Notes: generated by a model not told the origin, from the sequence alone. Shown: positions 19,211 to 28,511, counted from the first letter of the stretch. The stretch is 64,000 nt of DNA from Shewanella glacialimarina (GCF_020511155.1 NZ_CP041216.1:2356001-2420000), one strand, 5' to 3'. A program made the numbers and translations.

Positions 19211-21001
19211 TTATTTCATCAACTGGCGTATGTACTTCACCGGTGCGCTACCGTAGCTTAAAAACTGTTCATGGAACTGTTTTAAATCAAAATCAGCCCC
19301 TTTTTCAGCTTTTAACTCTTCTCTGAAGTCATAAATTTCACGGTAACCTGAATAATAACTGGTTAACTGCACCTGGCTTAATGTCGCACGACGCCACTTC
19401 CCTTCCGCTTCAGCGCGCTGCTGGAAAGCTTCATTCTCCATTAGCGCAATAGCATCTTGCTCGCCCATGCCTTTAACTTGAATGCTGTAATCTAAAATAG
19501 TGTTAGCAATAACGCGTAAATTCCACTTGTAGTACATTAACCACATTTCAGGTTCAAAATTACCATAACCCTCTTCAAGCATCATACGTTCTGTGTAAAC
19601 CGCCCAGCCTTCAACCATTGCACCATTACCAAATAAGCTTTTAACTAAACTAGGTGATTGATTTGAATATACAAGCTGGGTGTAATGACCAGGGATCGCT
19701 TCGTGGATATTAAGCACCTGTAAAATCCAGTGATTATATTCACGTAAATAGCTTTCGGCAGACTCATCAGTCATATCATCAAGGGGGGTCACGTTATAAT
19801 AAGTATTACTGCCCTTTTCATATGGCCCAGGCGCACTAATTGACGCGCCAGCAAAGCCACGCATATATTCAGGCGTTTCACGCACCACAAGCGGCTTCTT
19901 CGGATCAAGGGTAATGAGCTTTTTATCATTAACAAACTTAACTAACTCTGGAATTTGTTTGCGTACATCATCGACAAAGTCTTCACGTTTCACATGCTTT
20001 GATGACAACACATCAATAAGTTGTCTGATGGCCAACTTGTCATCCGCAGGCTTTGCAGTATCAATATGTTTTGCCCAAATATCAGTAGTGATTTTGGCCA
20101 TTTCTGCTTGAACACGATTCTTATCTTCAACGGCTTTATCATACAGTTGTTTCGCTGTCATACCGGCTTGAATATCTAAGGCAAACTTTTGTTCATACAA
20201 GTCTTCACCAATTCTAAAGTCACGGCTGCCATTGGCTTGTAAGTCTGTTTCTAGAACGGTTAACCAATCGATGTAAGTATTTATAGCTTGTTTTGCGCTA
20301 TTGAAGCGACTGGTAAACATGGCTTTTTGTTCAGCATTTAAGCCTGACTGGGCAACCTTGTTAGCTAAATCGTCATTAAGTACTGAAAAAGCGCCACGGT
20401 TTTGTTGAATCGCTAATTGAGTGTGTGCCAATGTGGGGTTGTTGATATTATCTTTAGCAGCTTGATAATAAGCCGGCACACTTTCTAGCCGTGCAATAAC
20501 AGATATCAGGCGCTCATCTAATGGGGCAAAATCTTCATTAATGATTTGTGCAAAGCCACCAGCAACATTATAACTGGATGGATCCCATTGCCATGATTTG
20601 AATGTGTTTACTTCCCACTCAAACTTATTCACTAGATTTTCAAGTAATTTATAATCAATCAGTTCATTGGCAGATAATGTGTCTTGATTAAAGGTATTTA
20701 ATAAACCTTTTTGTTTTGCTACAAATGCGAGGGTTTTGTCACGACTTGCTTGGTTAGGCACATCAAGATAGCCATCGTTAATATGCTTACCGTTGTACAT
20801 TGCCCAGGTTGGTGCTAAAAGCCATAAATCGTCAATAAAGCTCTGTGAAAAATCAGCAAACGATAATTGAGTAGCTTGTTGAGATGATACTGAATTCTGC
20901 GCTGCCTCAGCTGACGCATTACTGGAAGTGACTGGGTCTTGGCAGCCAACAAGTCCGGTAAGCACTGCCGCTACTGAAAGTGAAATTAACGCCTTTTTCA
21001 T
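19211..21001 (-). CDS. DUF885 family lipoprotein, putative zinc metallopeptidase
   Basis: This 596-aa protein begins with a lipoprotein signal (VLTGLVGC, Cys at residue 20), followed by a Ser/Ala-rich linker, so it should be membrane-anchored and exported. The rest is a DUF885 domain. The zinc-peptidase-like signature HEAIPGHYTQLVYS lies at about residues 430-445, with the downstream EGWAVYTERMMLE supplying the second Glu, as in M3/gluzincin-type folds. Family members are thought to be metallopeptidases, but the substrate is unknown. It is a single gene with its own terminator at 19151. The family is often expanded in Shewanella and Xanthomonas. Confidence 0.85.
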   Translation of the reverse strand: MKKALISLSVAAVLTGLVGCQDPVTSSNASAEAAQNSVSSQQATQLSFADFSQSFIDDLWLLAPTWAMYNGKHINDGYLDVPNQASRDKTLAFVAKQKGLLNTFNQDTLSANELIDYKLLENLVNKFEWEVNTFKSWQWDPSSYNVAGGFAQIINEDFAPLDERLISVIARLESVPAYYQAAKDNINNPTLAHTQLAIQQNRGAFSVLNDDLANKVAQSGLNAEQKAMFTSRFNSAKQAINTYIDWLTVLETDLQANGSRDFRIGEDLYEQKFALDIQAGMTAKQLYDKAVEDKNRVQAEMAKITTDIWAKHIDTAKPADDKLAIRQLIDVLSSKHVKREDFVDDVRKQIPELVKFVNDKKLITLDPKKPLVVRETPEYMRGFAGASISAPGPYEKGSNTYYNVTPLDDMTDESAESYLREYNHWILQVLNIHEAIPGHYTQLVYSNQSPSLVKSLFGNGAMVEGWAVYTERMMLEEGYGNFEPEMWLMYYKWNLRVIANTILDYSIQVKGMGEQDAIALMENEAFQQRAEAEGKWRRATLSQVQLTSYYSGYREIYDFREELKAEKGADFDLKQFHEQFLSYGSAPVKYIRQLMK

Positions 21002-21339
21002 ATAATGCCTTTATTGTGTAATTATTGTTTAATTAACCTAAATACGATTAATGCCACTAGTTTGTACTCATTAGTACTCAGGTGCATTTTTGTGCTCGTT
21101 TAAGGTTAAAATATTTTGCAAATAGTTAACCATTTTTCAATGCTATTTGCAGTACAATTTGCACTTTTGACACGTCTTGTCACACAATTATTGATTGAAT
21201 TACAAAGCCAATAGACTTAAGGGTGATTTATTCATTTAACATTAACCGCGGACAGATTTGAGGCTATAGTACATAAACAAAAACCGTTAGCTGAGATTTA
21301 GCCATTTTATCCCTGTGATAGGCTTATGAGCCGCATTTT
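21002..21339. other. Divergent intergenic region
   Basis: Part of a 414-base stretch between the DUF885 gene and the PspB-like gene. It should hold both promoters. I see several short TTGCA-type repeats but no gene. A CRP-like palindrome follows at 21340. Confidence 0.5.
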
Positions 21340-21355
21340 GGTGACAAATGTCACT
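21340..21355. promoter_or_regulatory. CRP-like palindrome upstream of PspB-like gene
   Basis: GGTGACAAATGTCACT contains GTGA-N6-TCAC, the CRP core at correct spacing, and is palindromic through GTGAC/GTCAC. It lies 61-76 bases before the PspB-like start. Binding is inferred from the core only. Confidence 0.4.
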
Positions 21356-21415
21356 GGTTTAAACGGTTGAATAGAATCAATATAAGAATACAAACAACAT
21401 CAGTTAGGAAGCATT

Positions 21416-21646
21416 ATGAACCCAGCTACTTTAGCGTTACTTATTCCAATTCTAGCCATTCTAGGCAGCTTTACTGTCAGTATAATGAAACTCAGAGAGC
21501 AACAAATACGTGCTGCCAGTGAAAATAACAGCCATAATAAGTCGTTACAGAAGGAAGTAAACGCATTGCGGGAGCGTGTTGAAATTTTAGAAAGGCTTGT
21601 CACAGACGATTCATATGACTTAAAACAAAAGATCAATAACGCTTAA
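21416..21646 (+). CDS. PspB-like small membrane protein
   Basis: A 76-aa protein with one N-terminal membrane helix (residues 5-24, LALLIPILAILGSFTVSIMK) and a coiled-coil tail ending in LRERVEILERLVTD. The same pattern is seen in PspB (MRERIQALESILD in E. coli), a membrane partner of PspC in the phage-shock response. It lacks the rest of the psp operon, so it is either an orphan relative or a separate family of similar build. AGGAAG six bases before the ATG supports the start. A reverse-strand open frame covers the same bases but has no ribosome-binding site. Confidence 0.65.
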   Translation: MNPATLALLIPILAILGSFTVSIMKLREQQIRAASENNSHNKSLQKEVNALRERVEILERLVTDDSYDLKQKINNA

Positions 21647-21720
21647 CTAAGGCTCACGCAATAACAACCCATATCTGTTATTGCGCGGTCTTGAATATTT
21701 AAACGTTTTCGTTGTTAAGC

Positions 21721-23112
21721 TTAACCTTTTGGTAAACCCCATGGATTTAACGGTAAAGGCTTATCAGCGCGACTTGAAGTGTCAGTTCTTGGTGACGATG
21801 AATGTTGATGTTTAGCAGTTTGATCACCGCTTCGAGGCTCGCCACTAAAATTAGGTGCAGAGCGGCCTCTTGCTGTCTCCTTACCTTTATTTAAAGATAA
21901 GCTCACTTGTGGTGTTTTATCTTTGTTTGCTTGATGTCGAGCTTGAGGAACAAAGTTTAAGACTGAAATAGGTATAGGCCTTTTCGGCTCAAAACCTTCT
22001 ATTACTCTACGTTCAATTAGCTCACTCATTCGGCTTTCAATCATACACAGATTTTTAAAGTCATCGTTCGATACTAACGAAATCGCTAAGCCACTTGCGC
22101 CGGCTCGGCCTGTTCGCCCAATACGGTGAATATAATCGTCAGCAGGAAAAGGTAAATCATAGTTCACTACAACCGGTAAATCATCAATATCAATACCGCG
22201 CGCAGCGACTCCCGTAGCGACAAGATATTGAATATTGCCTTGTTTAAAGTCAGCAAGCAGTTGTTCGCGCACCACTTGACTGCGCCCACCGTGAATACAT
22301 TCTGCAACTATGTCACGCTTAGCAAGTTGACTCACAAGCTTGGCTGCACCTTGTTTAGTTTCAATAAAGATCAGCGCTTGTGGCCATTGCTGTTGTTGTA
22401 TCAAGTGACTTAATAATGCCGACTTTTTATCTTTATCAACCGTGGTCAACCATTGCTCAATTTTAGGCTTAGTGGCCACTTGTTTATTCAAGGTTATTTC
22501 AACGGCATTACGTACCGCAGTTTTTGCTAGTACTCTGACTTGATTTGAAAGTGTGGCTGAAAATAATAAGTTTTGTCTGTCCTCTGGCAGCTTTGCCAGA
22601 ATCTTATTAATGTCTTCAATAAAGCCCATATCGAGCATACGATCAGCTTCATCAAGCACTAACACTTCGATTTCATCAAAGTGTAATGCGCGTTGAGTAT
22701 ACAAGTCTAATAATCGACCAGGGGTAGCCACCACAATGTCAACACCGTCTAACAATGCTGCTTTTTGCTCTTTACTGTCAATGCCACCATACATTGCCAT
22801 AGAACGTAGCGACAAACCTTGCGCATAACGTTCAATATTTTGATGCACTTGTGATACTAGTTCTCGGGTTGGCGCTAATATCAGCGCACGCATTCTTTTT
22901 TTGCGCCCCGTTTCGCCTTTGGCCAATTTATCTAAAATTGGCAATACGAAACTGGCGGTTTTACCCGTACCGGTTTGTGCTGCCGCAATAACATTTTTTC
23001 CATTTAGGATTTCAGGGATCGCTTTTTGTTGAATCGCGGTCGGTGTCTCATAACCTAATGTAGCTAGGTTATCGATAATAGTGGGATGTAACCCAAGGGA
23101 TAAAAATGTCAT
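21721..23112 (-). CDS. rhlE: DEAD-box ATP-dependent RNA helicase, RhlE-like
   Basis: A DEAD-box helicase of 463 aa with all motifs in order: AIQQKAIP (Q motif), AQTGTGKT (motif I, about residue 45), PTRELVSQ, DEADRMLDMGF (motif II), FSATL (motif III), GVAARGIDIDDLPVVVNYDLP and HRIGRTGRAG (motif VI). The tail after about 385 is rich in Ser, Arg, Lys and Pro, typical of RhlE. Members unwind short RNA duplexes in ribosome assembly and RNA decay. The frame is open to a TTG at 23142, but the ATG at 23112 gives the family start (MTFLSLGLHP). It lies downstream of tRNA-Ser on the same strand. Confidence 0.9.
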   Translation of the reverse strand: MTFLSLGLHPTIIDNLATLGYETPTAIQQKAIPEILNGKNVIAAAQTGTGKTASFVLPILDKLAKGETGRKKRMRALILAPTRELVSQVHQNIERYAQGLSLRSMAMYGGIDSKEQKAALLDGVDIVVATPGRLLDLYTQRALHFDEIEVLVLDEADRMLDMGFIEDINKILAKLPEDRQNLLFSATLSNQVRVLAKTAVRNAVEITLNKQVATKPKIEQWLTTVDKDKKSALLSHLIQQQQWPQALIFIETKQGAAKLVSQLAKRDIVAECIHGGRSQVVREQLLADFKQGNIQYLVATGVAARGIDIDDLPVVVNYDLPFPADDYIHRIGRTGRAGASGLAISLVSNDDFKNLCMIESRMSELIERRVIEGFEPKRPIPISVLNFVPQARHQANKDKTPQVSLSLNKGKETARGRSAPNFSGEPRSGDQTAKHQHSSSPRTDTSSRADKPLPLNPWGLPKG

Positions 23113-23163
23113 AGAAAGGCGCTCAAACAAGGTGATTGGCAAGGATTAGAAGTCATTATAAAC

Positions 23164-23188
23164 AAAAAAGACGTCCGAAGACGTCTTT
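23164..23188 (-). terminator. Terminator of tRNA-Ser
   Basis: Perfect stem AAAGACGTC / GACGTCTTT with a CGAA loop, followed on the minus strand by a run of T. It starts 12 bases downstream of the tRNA 3' end. Confidence 0.88.
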
Positions 23189-23199
23189 CTTTTAGAATA

Positions 23200-23287
23200 T
23201 GGCGGTGACGGAGAGATTCGAACTCTCGAAAGGTTGCCCTTTACACACTTTCCAGGCGTGCTCCTTCAGCCACTCGGACACGTCACC
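23200..23287 (-). tRNA. tRNA-Ser (anticodon GGA)
   Basis: An 88-base class II tRNA on the minus strand. The acceptor stem is GGTGACG / CGTCACC with encoded CCA, the D arm is GAGTGGCTGAAGGAG, the anticodon loop CTGGAAA carries GGA, the variable arm is long, and the T loop is TTCGAAT. It reads UCC and UCU codons. A promoter with a GC-rich discriminator lies just upstream. Confidence 0.96.
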
Positions 23288-23317
23288 TTAAGATTGTTTT
23301 AAAGAGTCAATCACTCT

Positions 23318-23355
23318 GCGGCCGCTACTTTACGCAAATGGTGATGGTGGGTCAA
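23318..23355 (-). promoter_or_regulatory. tRNA-Ser promoter with GC-rich discriminator
   Basis: On the minus strand: TTGACC (23355-23350), 17-base spacer, TAAAGT (23332-23327), one base, then GCGGCCGC (23325-23318). A GC-rich discriminator is the usual feature of stringently controlled stable-RNA promoters. Confidence 0.8.
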
Positions 23356-23409
23356 GCTAAAAAGCCAACCCTGTTAGCGTTTGCACAAATGCTGTGCAAC
23401 ATTAAGTAT

Positions 23410-24042
23410 TTAGCCCATAAGTTGAGGGAACAAACCTTTTATACCCGCGGCGATAACTTCGATACCTAAAGATAACATTAACAAGCCCATCAAACGCGTG
23501 ATCACGTTAATACCGGTTTTACCCAATAGTTTGAAAATCGCGGGAGCCATGTTAAACAATGACCAACTGAGTATGCCAAATAGCAGCACGGTACCAAACA
23601 TCCCAACAAAATCAATTAAGGTATTATGCTCAGCGGCAAATACGATAACCGAACTAATCGCACCTGGACCGGCCATCAAAGGCAATGCTAGTGGCACAAC
23701 CGCAACCGACTCCATACCTGATGACTCACGATCTTCTTCTTGGTTTCGTTTAACTTCACTGATTTTACCTTGCAGCATCGACATCGCGATAATACAGATC
23801 AGACTACCGCCGGCAATTCTAAACGCTGACAGTGAAATACTGAACATGTTTAAAATATGCTGACCTGCAATAATAGTGACAAATAAGATAACCACTACGG
23901 CAAAGTTAGCCACTCTGTTAGTGTGTTTTCGTTCTAAGTCTGTCTGATGGCTGGTTAAACTGACAAAAACTGGCAGCAAACCAACAGGGTTAATAATCGC
24001 TAAAAGCCCTAAAAAGAACTTAATGTAAAGCATGTAATCCAA
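23410..24042 (-). CDS. ychE: MarC family integral membrane protein, YchE-like
   Basis: A 210-aa protein with six predicted membrane helices of the MarC family. The signature segments AIINPVGLLPVFVSLTS, FRIAGGSLICIIAMSM, VPLALPLMAGPGAIS and TGINVITRLMGLLMLSLGIE follow E. coli YchE closely in sequence and length. The biochemical function is unknown; MarC itself is no longer regarded as a multiple antibiotic resistance protein. GAGGG stands ahead of the ATG. It is a single gene, 122 bases beyond the tRNA-Ser and on the same strand. Confidence 0.9.
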   Translation of the reverse strand: MDYMLYIKFFLGLLAIINPVGLLPVFVSLTSHQTDLERKHTNRVANFAVVVILFVTIIAGQHILNMFSISLSAFRIAGGSLICIIAMSMLQGKISEVKRNQEEDRESSGMESVAVVPLALPLMAGPGAISSVIVFAAEHNTLIDFVGMFGTVLLFGILSWSLFNMAPAIFKLLGKTGINVITRLMGLLMLSLGIEVIAAGIKGLFPQLMG

Positions 24043-24406
24043 TGAGATACCCTCTAAATAGATTGTTTTTAAAGCACATAAAAAAGGAGCGCTACTCTAA
24101 TGTAAGTTATCAGTTTATAGAAGTGATATTTTCTATAAATTAACAAGTTTTTCATTAGTTTTATTGATGTCACTTAATAATCATTAATTAAGCACGTTAT
24201 TGTAACTAAGTAACCACGTGCGCACAATAAACACCAACTAAAGACTACTAACGTTATATTTTGGGTTTTTTTTGGTTACAAAATGACACTTTAATGTAAT
24301 TTTACCTAATTACCCTCGCAAGCAATGTGCTTTGAAATCGACATTAATGTACAATGTTTTACATTAAAAAGATTTCTGCTTAATTGCAATATTCATAAGG
24401 ATTTTT
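24043..24406. other. AT-rich intergenic region
   Basis: 364 bases between marC/ychE and a small open frame. It is rich in A and T, with a T8 run near 24265 and repeats of ACATTAA/TTAATGT around 24342-24367. It should hold the ychE promoter; I see no RNA gene or known site. Confidence 0.5.
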
Positions 24407-24577
24407 ATGGCGCTGCGCAATAAAGTTTGCCAAAAGAATAATAGTCGTAAATTCAGTAGTTCGCGAAGAAGAATGACCTATTTTTTATGGATAATAAAGC
24501 CACACCAAGATAGAGAATCTGACGCCGCTGAGTTGGCGAATGCTCAGAAAAAATCTGCTTCATTTTTTAAAGCATAA
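24407..24577 (+). CDS. Small basic hypothetical protein
   Basis: A 56-codon frame starting with ATG and an AAGGA sequence six bases before it. The product begins with a basic, Ser/Arg-rich part (NNSRKFSSSRRRM), has a short hydrophobic patch (TYFLWIIK) and ends in a polar Ala/Lys-rich part. I recognise no family. The stop codon runs directly into the convergent terminator of the S9 peptidase gene. A good ribosome-binding site argues for translation; the AT-rich context and lack of a known family argue for caution. Confidence 0.5.
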   Translation: MALRNKVCQKNNSRKFSSSRRRMTYFLWIIKPHQDRESDAAELANAQKKSASFFKA

Positions 24578-24607
24578 AAAAATGTGGTGCCATTGCTGAC
24601 ACCACAT
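24576..24607 (-). terminator. Terminator of the S9 peptidase gene
   Basis: Stem ATGTGGTG / CACCACAT with a 10-base loop and an A7 run that reads as T7 on the minus strand, 22 bases beyond the peptidase stop. Confidence 0.82.
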
Positions 24608-24628
24608 CTTATTTCAAATCATCTCAAT

Positions 24629-26674
24629 TTACTTTGCTGTCCAGCGATCCATCCAGCTGAAAACATTCTTATACCATTGCTGTAAATTATCTTGATTTAA
24701 GATCCAATGATTCTCATCTGGGAACATTAACAACTCAGATGGAATGCCTTTACGTTGCATAAAGCTAAATGCAGCTAAACCTTGACCATAAGGCACACGG
24801 AAGTCTTTTTCACCGTGAATAACTAGCATAGGTGTTTTCCAGTTTTCAACGTAGTTAACTGGATTAAACTTCTCATACAGCTCTTTGTTGTCGTGATAGG
24901 TTCCGCCAAATTCATATTCAGGAAACCACAGCTCTTCTGTCACATAATACATAGAACGCATATCAAATAAACCAGCATGGTTTATCAAACATTTAAAGCC
25001 GTCATTCCAATTCCCTTGGAACCAGTTCATCATATAACCACCATATGAGCCACCCAGCGCACAGGCATTGTTGGCATCTAACCAGGGTTGTTGCTCAGAT
25101 ACTGCTGCCATGCCTTTTTTCAAATCTTCTAACGGCTTTCCGCCCCAATCTTGGCTAATTGAGTCGGTAAAAGCTTGGCCATAACCAGTAGAGCCATGGA
25201 AATCAACCATAACAACACCATACCCAGCACCTGCCCATAACTGAGCGTTCCAACGACCACTGAATGAATTGCCAAATGATCCTTGTGGGCCGCCGTGGAC
25301 TAAATATGCTATTGGATATTTTTCACCTTCTTTATAGTTTGAAGGTTTTATCCAGTAACCATGAACGGTTTCATCATTCCAGCCTTTAAACTTAAACTGT
25401 TCAAACTCACCAAACTTAATATTAGCCAGCTTATCTTTGTTAATTTGGGTTAAACGCTTTAAATTCTCACCTTCTAAACTGATGGTGTACAAATCGCCTG
25501 GTTCAACTAATGATGCATTTTTAAAGATAATCTTGTTATTGGTTACCGCAACAATACTGTTGCTGCCATCGTTATATATTGGACGTACATCGCCAAACTG
25601 CGGATTAACTTCGAATATTGAGACCTGACCAACATCTTGGGCAGTGACATAAAGCGTACGACCATCTTGACTGAAGTTGATTGAGCTTGGGCTTCTATCC
25701 CATAACGGGGCGACTTCTTTTTCTTGCCCTGTTACCGTATCCAGTAACATTAATCGATAGCGGTCAGCTTCAAAGCCAGGTTTTGTCATCGCCAAATACG
25801 CCATATAGCGGCCATCGGCTGAATAGGTAGGCTGGGCATCCCAGGCTTTATTGGCTTCGGTTAAATTAACCGTTTCACCGCCTGCTACAGGGACTTGCCA
25901 TAGATCGTAGTTAGTTGTCCAAGATTGATCCTTACTCGGCGCCTTGGCACTGTATACGATAAATTTGCCATCAGGTGTAAATGTCACTTCTTCCATACCT
26001 GAAAATGGCTTTGGTGGTGTTTCAGTGTCACGTCCTTGGGTCACGTTAATGGCATCAGTAATTTTTGTGCCGTTAAGGTTGGCTACAAATAAGTGATTGC
26101 GCGCATGATCTTCCCATGTATCCCAATGACGCACCATAAGCTGCTTGTATTCACGGCCTGTAGTTTTACGATCTTTTTCGGCGGCAAATTTTTCTTTCGA
26201 GCACACGAGGTCTTTACATTCCGGAAAAACACGCAGCGTCATGACCACTTGCTTGCCGTCTTGAGACAATTTATACCCGTTTATATCAAGGGGTAAATCA
26301 CTCACCTGCAAAGCTTCGCCGCCATTAAGCGGTAAATGATATAGCTGACTAGTGCCATTTCGGTCGGCTAAAAAATAAATACTTTTACTGTCAGCAGAAA
26401 AACTCACGTCATGTTCAGTACCTGACGCAGACGTTAGCTGCTTAGGTATTGCTGTTTTACTACTTAAGTCCAATGAATAAAGATCTGAACTTGCTTCACC
26501 TTGACCATCAATCACTTTAACGCCATAAACTAAGGTGTTACCGTCATTTGATACCGCATATGAATGAAGTTTATTCATATTAACTAAGTGCTGAACTGTA
26601 AAAGGTTCCGCTGAATACACTGATGTTGCCATTCCTGCGGCAACCAATGCCAAAAGCACTGAAGAAGTTTTCAT
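24629..26674 (-). CDS. Secreted S9 family prolyl oligopeptidase-like peptidase
   Basis: A 681-aa serine peptidase with an N-terminal signal peptide (residues 1-22, ending at VYSA). An N-terminal beta-propeller with WD40/TolB-like blades (repeated S-x-D-G-K/R segments, about residues 30-410) precedes an alpha/beta-hydrolase domain. The catalytic triad is visible: Ser in GGSYGGYM, Asp in HGEKDFRVPYGQG and His in DENHWI. This is the S9C-type acylaminoacyl peptidase / dipeptidyl aminopeptidase group, which trims short peptides, here probably in the periplasm. It is a single gene with its own terminator. Confidence 0.9.
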   Translation of the reverse strand: MKTSSVLLALVAAGMATSVYSAEPFTVQHLVNMNKLHSYAVSNDGNTLVYGVKVIDGQGEASSDLYSLDLSSKTAIPKQLTSASGTEHDVSFSADSKSIYFLADRNGTSQLYHLPLNGGEALQVSDLPLDINGYKLSQDGKQVVMTLRVFPECKDLVCSKEKFAAEKDRKTTGREYKQLMVRHWDTWEDHARNHLFVANLNGTKITDAINVTQGRDTETPPKPFSGMEEVTFTPDGKFIVYSAKAPSKDQSWTTNYDLWQVPVAGGETVNLTEANKAWDAQPTYSADGRYMAYLAMTKPGFEADRYRLMLLDTVTGQEKEVAPLWDRSPSSINFSQDGRTLYVTAQDVGQVSIFEVNPQFGDVRPIYNDGSNSIVAVTNNKIIFKNASLVEPGDLYTISLEGENLKRLTQINKDKLANIKFGEFEQFKFKGWNDETVHGYWIKPSNYKEGEKYPIAYLVHGGPQGSFGNSFSGRWNAQLWAGAGYGVVMVDFHGSTGYGQAFTDSISQDWGGKPLEDLKKGMAAVSEQQPWLDANNACALGGSYGGYMMNWFQGNWNDGFKCLINHAGLFDMRSMYYVTEELWFPEYEFGGTYHDNKELYEKFNPVNYVENWKTPMLVIHGEKDFRVPYGQGLAAFSFMQRKGIPSELLMFPDENHWILNQDNLQQWYKNVFSWMDRWTAK

Positions 26675-26725
26675 GTTATTGATTATCTCTTGTTATGGTT
26701 ATTTATTGGCAGATTAACGAAAGCA

Positions 26726-26769
26726 AAACGCTCAAGCAAGCCTTAAACAATAAAGACTCTTGAGCGTTT
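26726..26769 (-). terminator. Possible terminator after fumarase
   Basis: Inverted repeat AAACGCTCAAG / CTTGAGCGTTT enclosing a long 22-base loop. The T run on the minus strand is only TTTT, so it is a weaker candidate. Confidence 0.45.
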
Positions 26770-26801
26770 AAGTCACATTACTTTACAGTGACAAGCTTAA
26801 A

Positions 26802-28349
26802 TTAAGCTTTACTATTGGCAATATTAACTTTCCAAATAGCTGGGCCGGTTTCATGGGCATTAACCCCATTAGAATCAACCGCTACCGTTACAGGCATATC
26901 TTGCACTTCAAACTCATATATTGCTTCCATACCCAGTTCTTCAAAGGCAACAACTCGAGATTTTTTAATCGCTTTTGACACTAAGTAAGCCGCACCGCCC
27001 ACAGCCATCAAATAAACGGCTTTGTGTTTTTTAATTGAAGCAACGGTTTCTGGACCACGTTCAGATTTACCAATCATGCCCATTAATCCGGTTTTTTCAA
27101 GCATCATATCGGTGAATTTGTCCATACGCGTTGCGGTTGTTGGTCCTGCTGGGCCAACCACTTCATCGCCAACAGGGTCAACTGGGCCAACGTAGTAAAT
27201 AAACTTGCCTTTAAAGTCTACCCCAGCCGGTAAGCCTTCGCCTGAATCTAATAGGGTTTGAATACGCTTGTGCGCCGCATCACGACCTGTGAGCATTTTA
27301 CCGTTAAGTAATAAAGTGTCACCGCTCTTCCAGGTTTCAATTTCAGCTTGAGTGATATTGTCTAGATTAACTCTGTGGGTATTCTCACCCGCTTCACGGG
27401 TAATTTCTGGCCAGTCTGCCAGTGATGGAGGCACTAAATCTGCTGGGCCTGAACCATCTAAATGAAAATGCACATGGCGGGTTGCCGCACAATTTGGGAT
27501 CATCACTACAGGCTTAGACGCTGCATGGGTTGGTGCAGATTTAATTTTGATGTCTAAAACGGTAGTGAGTCCGCCTAAACCTTGCGCACCTATACCTAGG
27601 TTGTTAGCACGTTCAAAAATATCTAAACGCAGTTTTTCTTCAGTTGTTTCAGCGCCTTTAGCGATCAACTCATGAATATCAACTGGATCCATTAATGACT
27701 CTTTTGCCATTACCGCGGCTTTTTCTGCTGTGCCGCCAATACCAATACCAAGCATGCCTGGTGGACACCAACCCGCGCCCATTGTAGGCAAGGTTTTTTC
27801 TACCCAAGCCGCAATGTCATCGGACGGGTTTAACATAGCCATTTTAGATTTATTTTCTGATCCGCCGCCTTTAGCCGCGATCATTACCTCAACATGATTG
27901 CCCGCAACCATATCAATATGCACAACGGATGGTGTGTTGTCTTTGGTATTTTTACGCGCTCCCGCTGGGTCTGCAACAATTGAGGCGCGTAATGGATTGT
28001 CAGGATTGGTGTAGGCACGGCGTACACCTTCATCGACCATTTCCTGTACTGTCATGTCAGTTTTATCCCAACTGACATTCATACCAATTTTAACAAATGT
28101 AGTCACAATACCGGTATCTTGACAAAGTGGACGTTTACCCTCAGCTGACATACGTGAGTTAATTAAGATTTGTGCGATAGCATCTTTTGCCGCAACACTT
28201 TGTTCACGCTGATAGGCAGCATACATAGCATCAACAAAATCTTTAGGGTGGTAGTAAGAAATATACTGTAGAGAATCTTCAATACTTTCAATAAAATCAG
28301 CCTGTTTAATGGTAACAGGTGAAGAGGAAGTGTGGGTGTTCATAGACAT
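26802..28349 (-). CDS. fumA: Class I fumarate hydratase (iron-sulfur)
   Basis: A 515-aa Fe-S-dependent fumarase of the FumA/FumB type, converting fumarate and malate in the TCA cycle. It is oxygen-sensitive, unlike FumC. The N-terminal Fe-S hydro-lyase domain contains the cluster segments RPLCQDTGIV, WCPPGMLGIGIGG and PNCAATRHVHFHLDGSG. The beta-domain (after about residue 330) contains KMLTGRDAAHKR and GPAGPTTATRMDKF. The ATG at 28349 has GGAG about ten bases upstream. The gene is divergent from pabB, and a perfect 15-base palindrome lies between them. Confidence 0.93.
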   Translation of the reverse strand: MSMNTHTSSSPVTIKQADFIESIEDSLQYISYYHPKDFVDAMYAAYQREQSVAAKDAIAQILINSRMSAEGKRPLCQDTGIVTTFVKIGMNVSWDKTDMTVQEMVDEGVRRAYTNPDNPLRASIVADPAGARKNTKDNTPSVVHIDMVAGNHVEVMIAAKGGGSENKSKMAMLNPSDDIAAWVEKTLPTMGAGWCPPGMLGIGIGGTAEKAAVMAKESLMDPVDIHELIAKGAETTEEKLRLDIFERANNLGIGAQGLGGLTTVLDIKIKSAPTHAASKPVVMIPNCAATRHVHFHLDGSGPADLVPPSLADWPEITREAGENTHRVNLDNITQAEIETWKSGDTLLLNGKMLTGRDAAHKRIQTLLDSGEGLPAGVDFKGKFIYYVGPVDPVGDEVVGPAGPTTATRMDKFTDMMLEKTGLMGMIGKSERGPETVASIKKHKAVYLMAVGGAAYLVSKAIKKSRVVAFEELGMEAIYEFEVQDMPVTVAVDSNGVNAHETGPAIWKVNIANSKA

Positions 28350-28403
28350 AATGGGGCGCTCCAGCAGCCATGCGGCCTAACTTATTTATCGTTTTTATGT
28401 AAA

Positions 28404-28418
28404 GTTGATTAAATCAAC
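28404..28418. promoter_or_regulatory. Perfect palindrome in fumarase/pabB divergent region
   Basis: GTTGATTAAATCAAC is a perfect inverted repeat with a central A, 55-69 bases upstream of the fumarase start. It contains TTGAT-N3-ATCAA, one base short of the FNR spacing (N4), so a regulator other than FNR, or none, may use it. Confidence 0.35.
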
Positions 28419-28511
28419 GTTATTTTAGGGTTTGGTATAATTCTTTGATGGCCAATATGATACTCTTTCCATCCTTTTTGAGCTACAGCACATTTTATTT
28501 AAGGGTAATTG

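Noticed and set aside
21400..21636. 78-aa reverse frame over the PspB-like gene
   Set aside because: It lacks a ribosome-binding site, whereas the forward frame has AGGAAG and a family-like composition.
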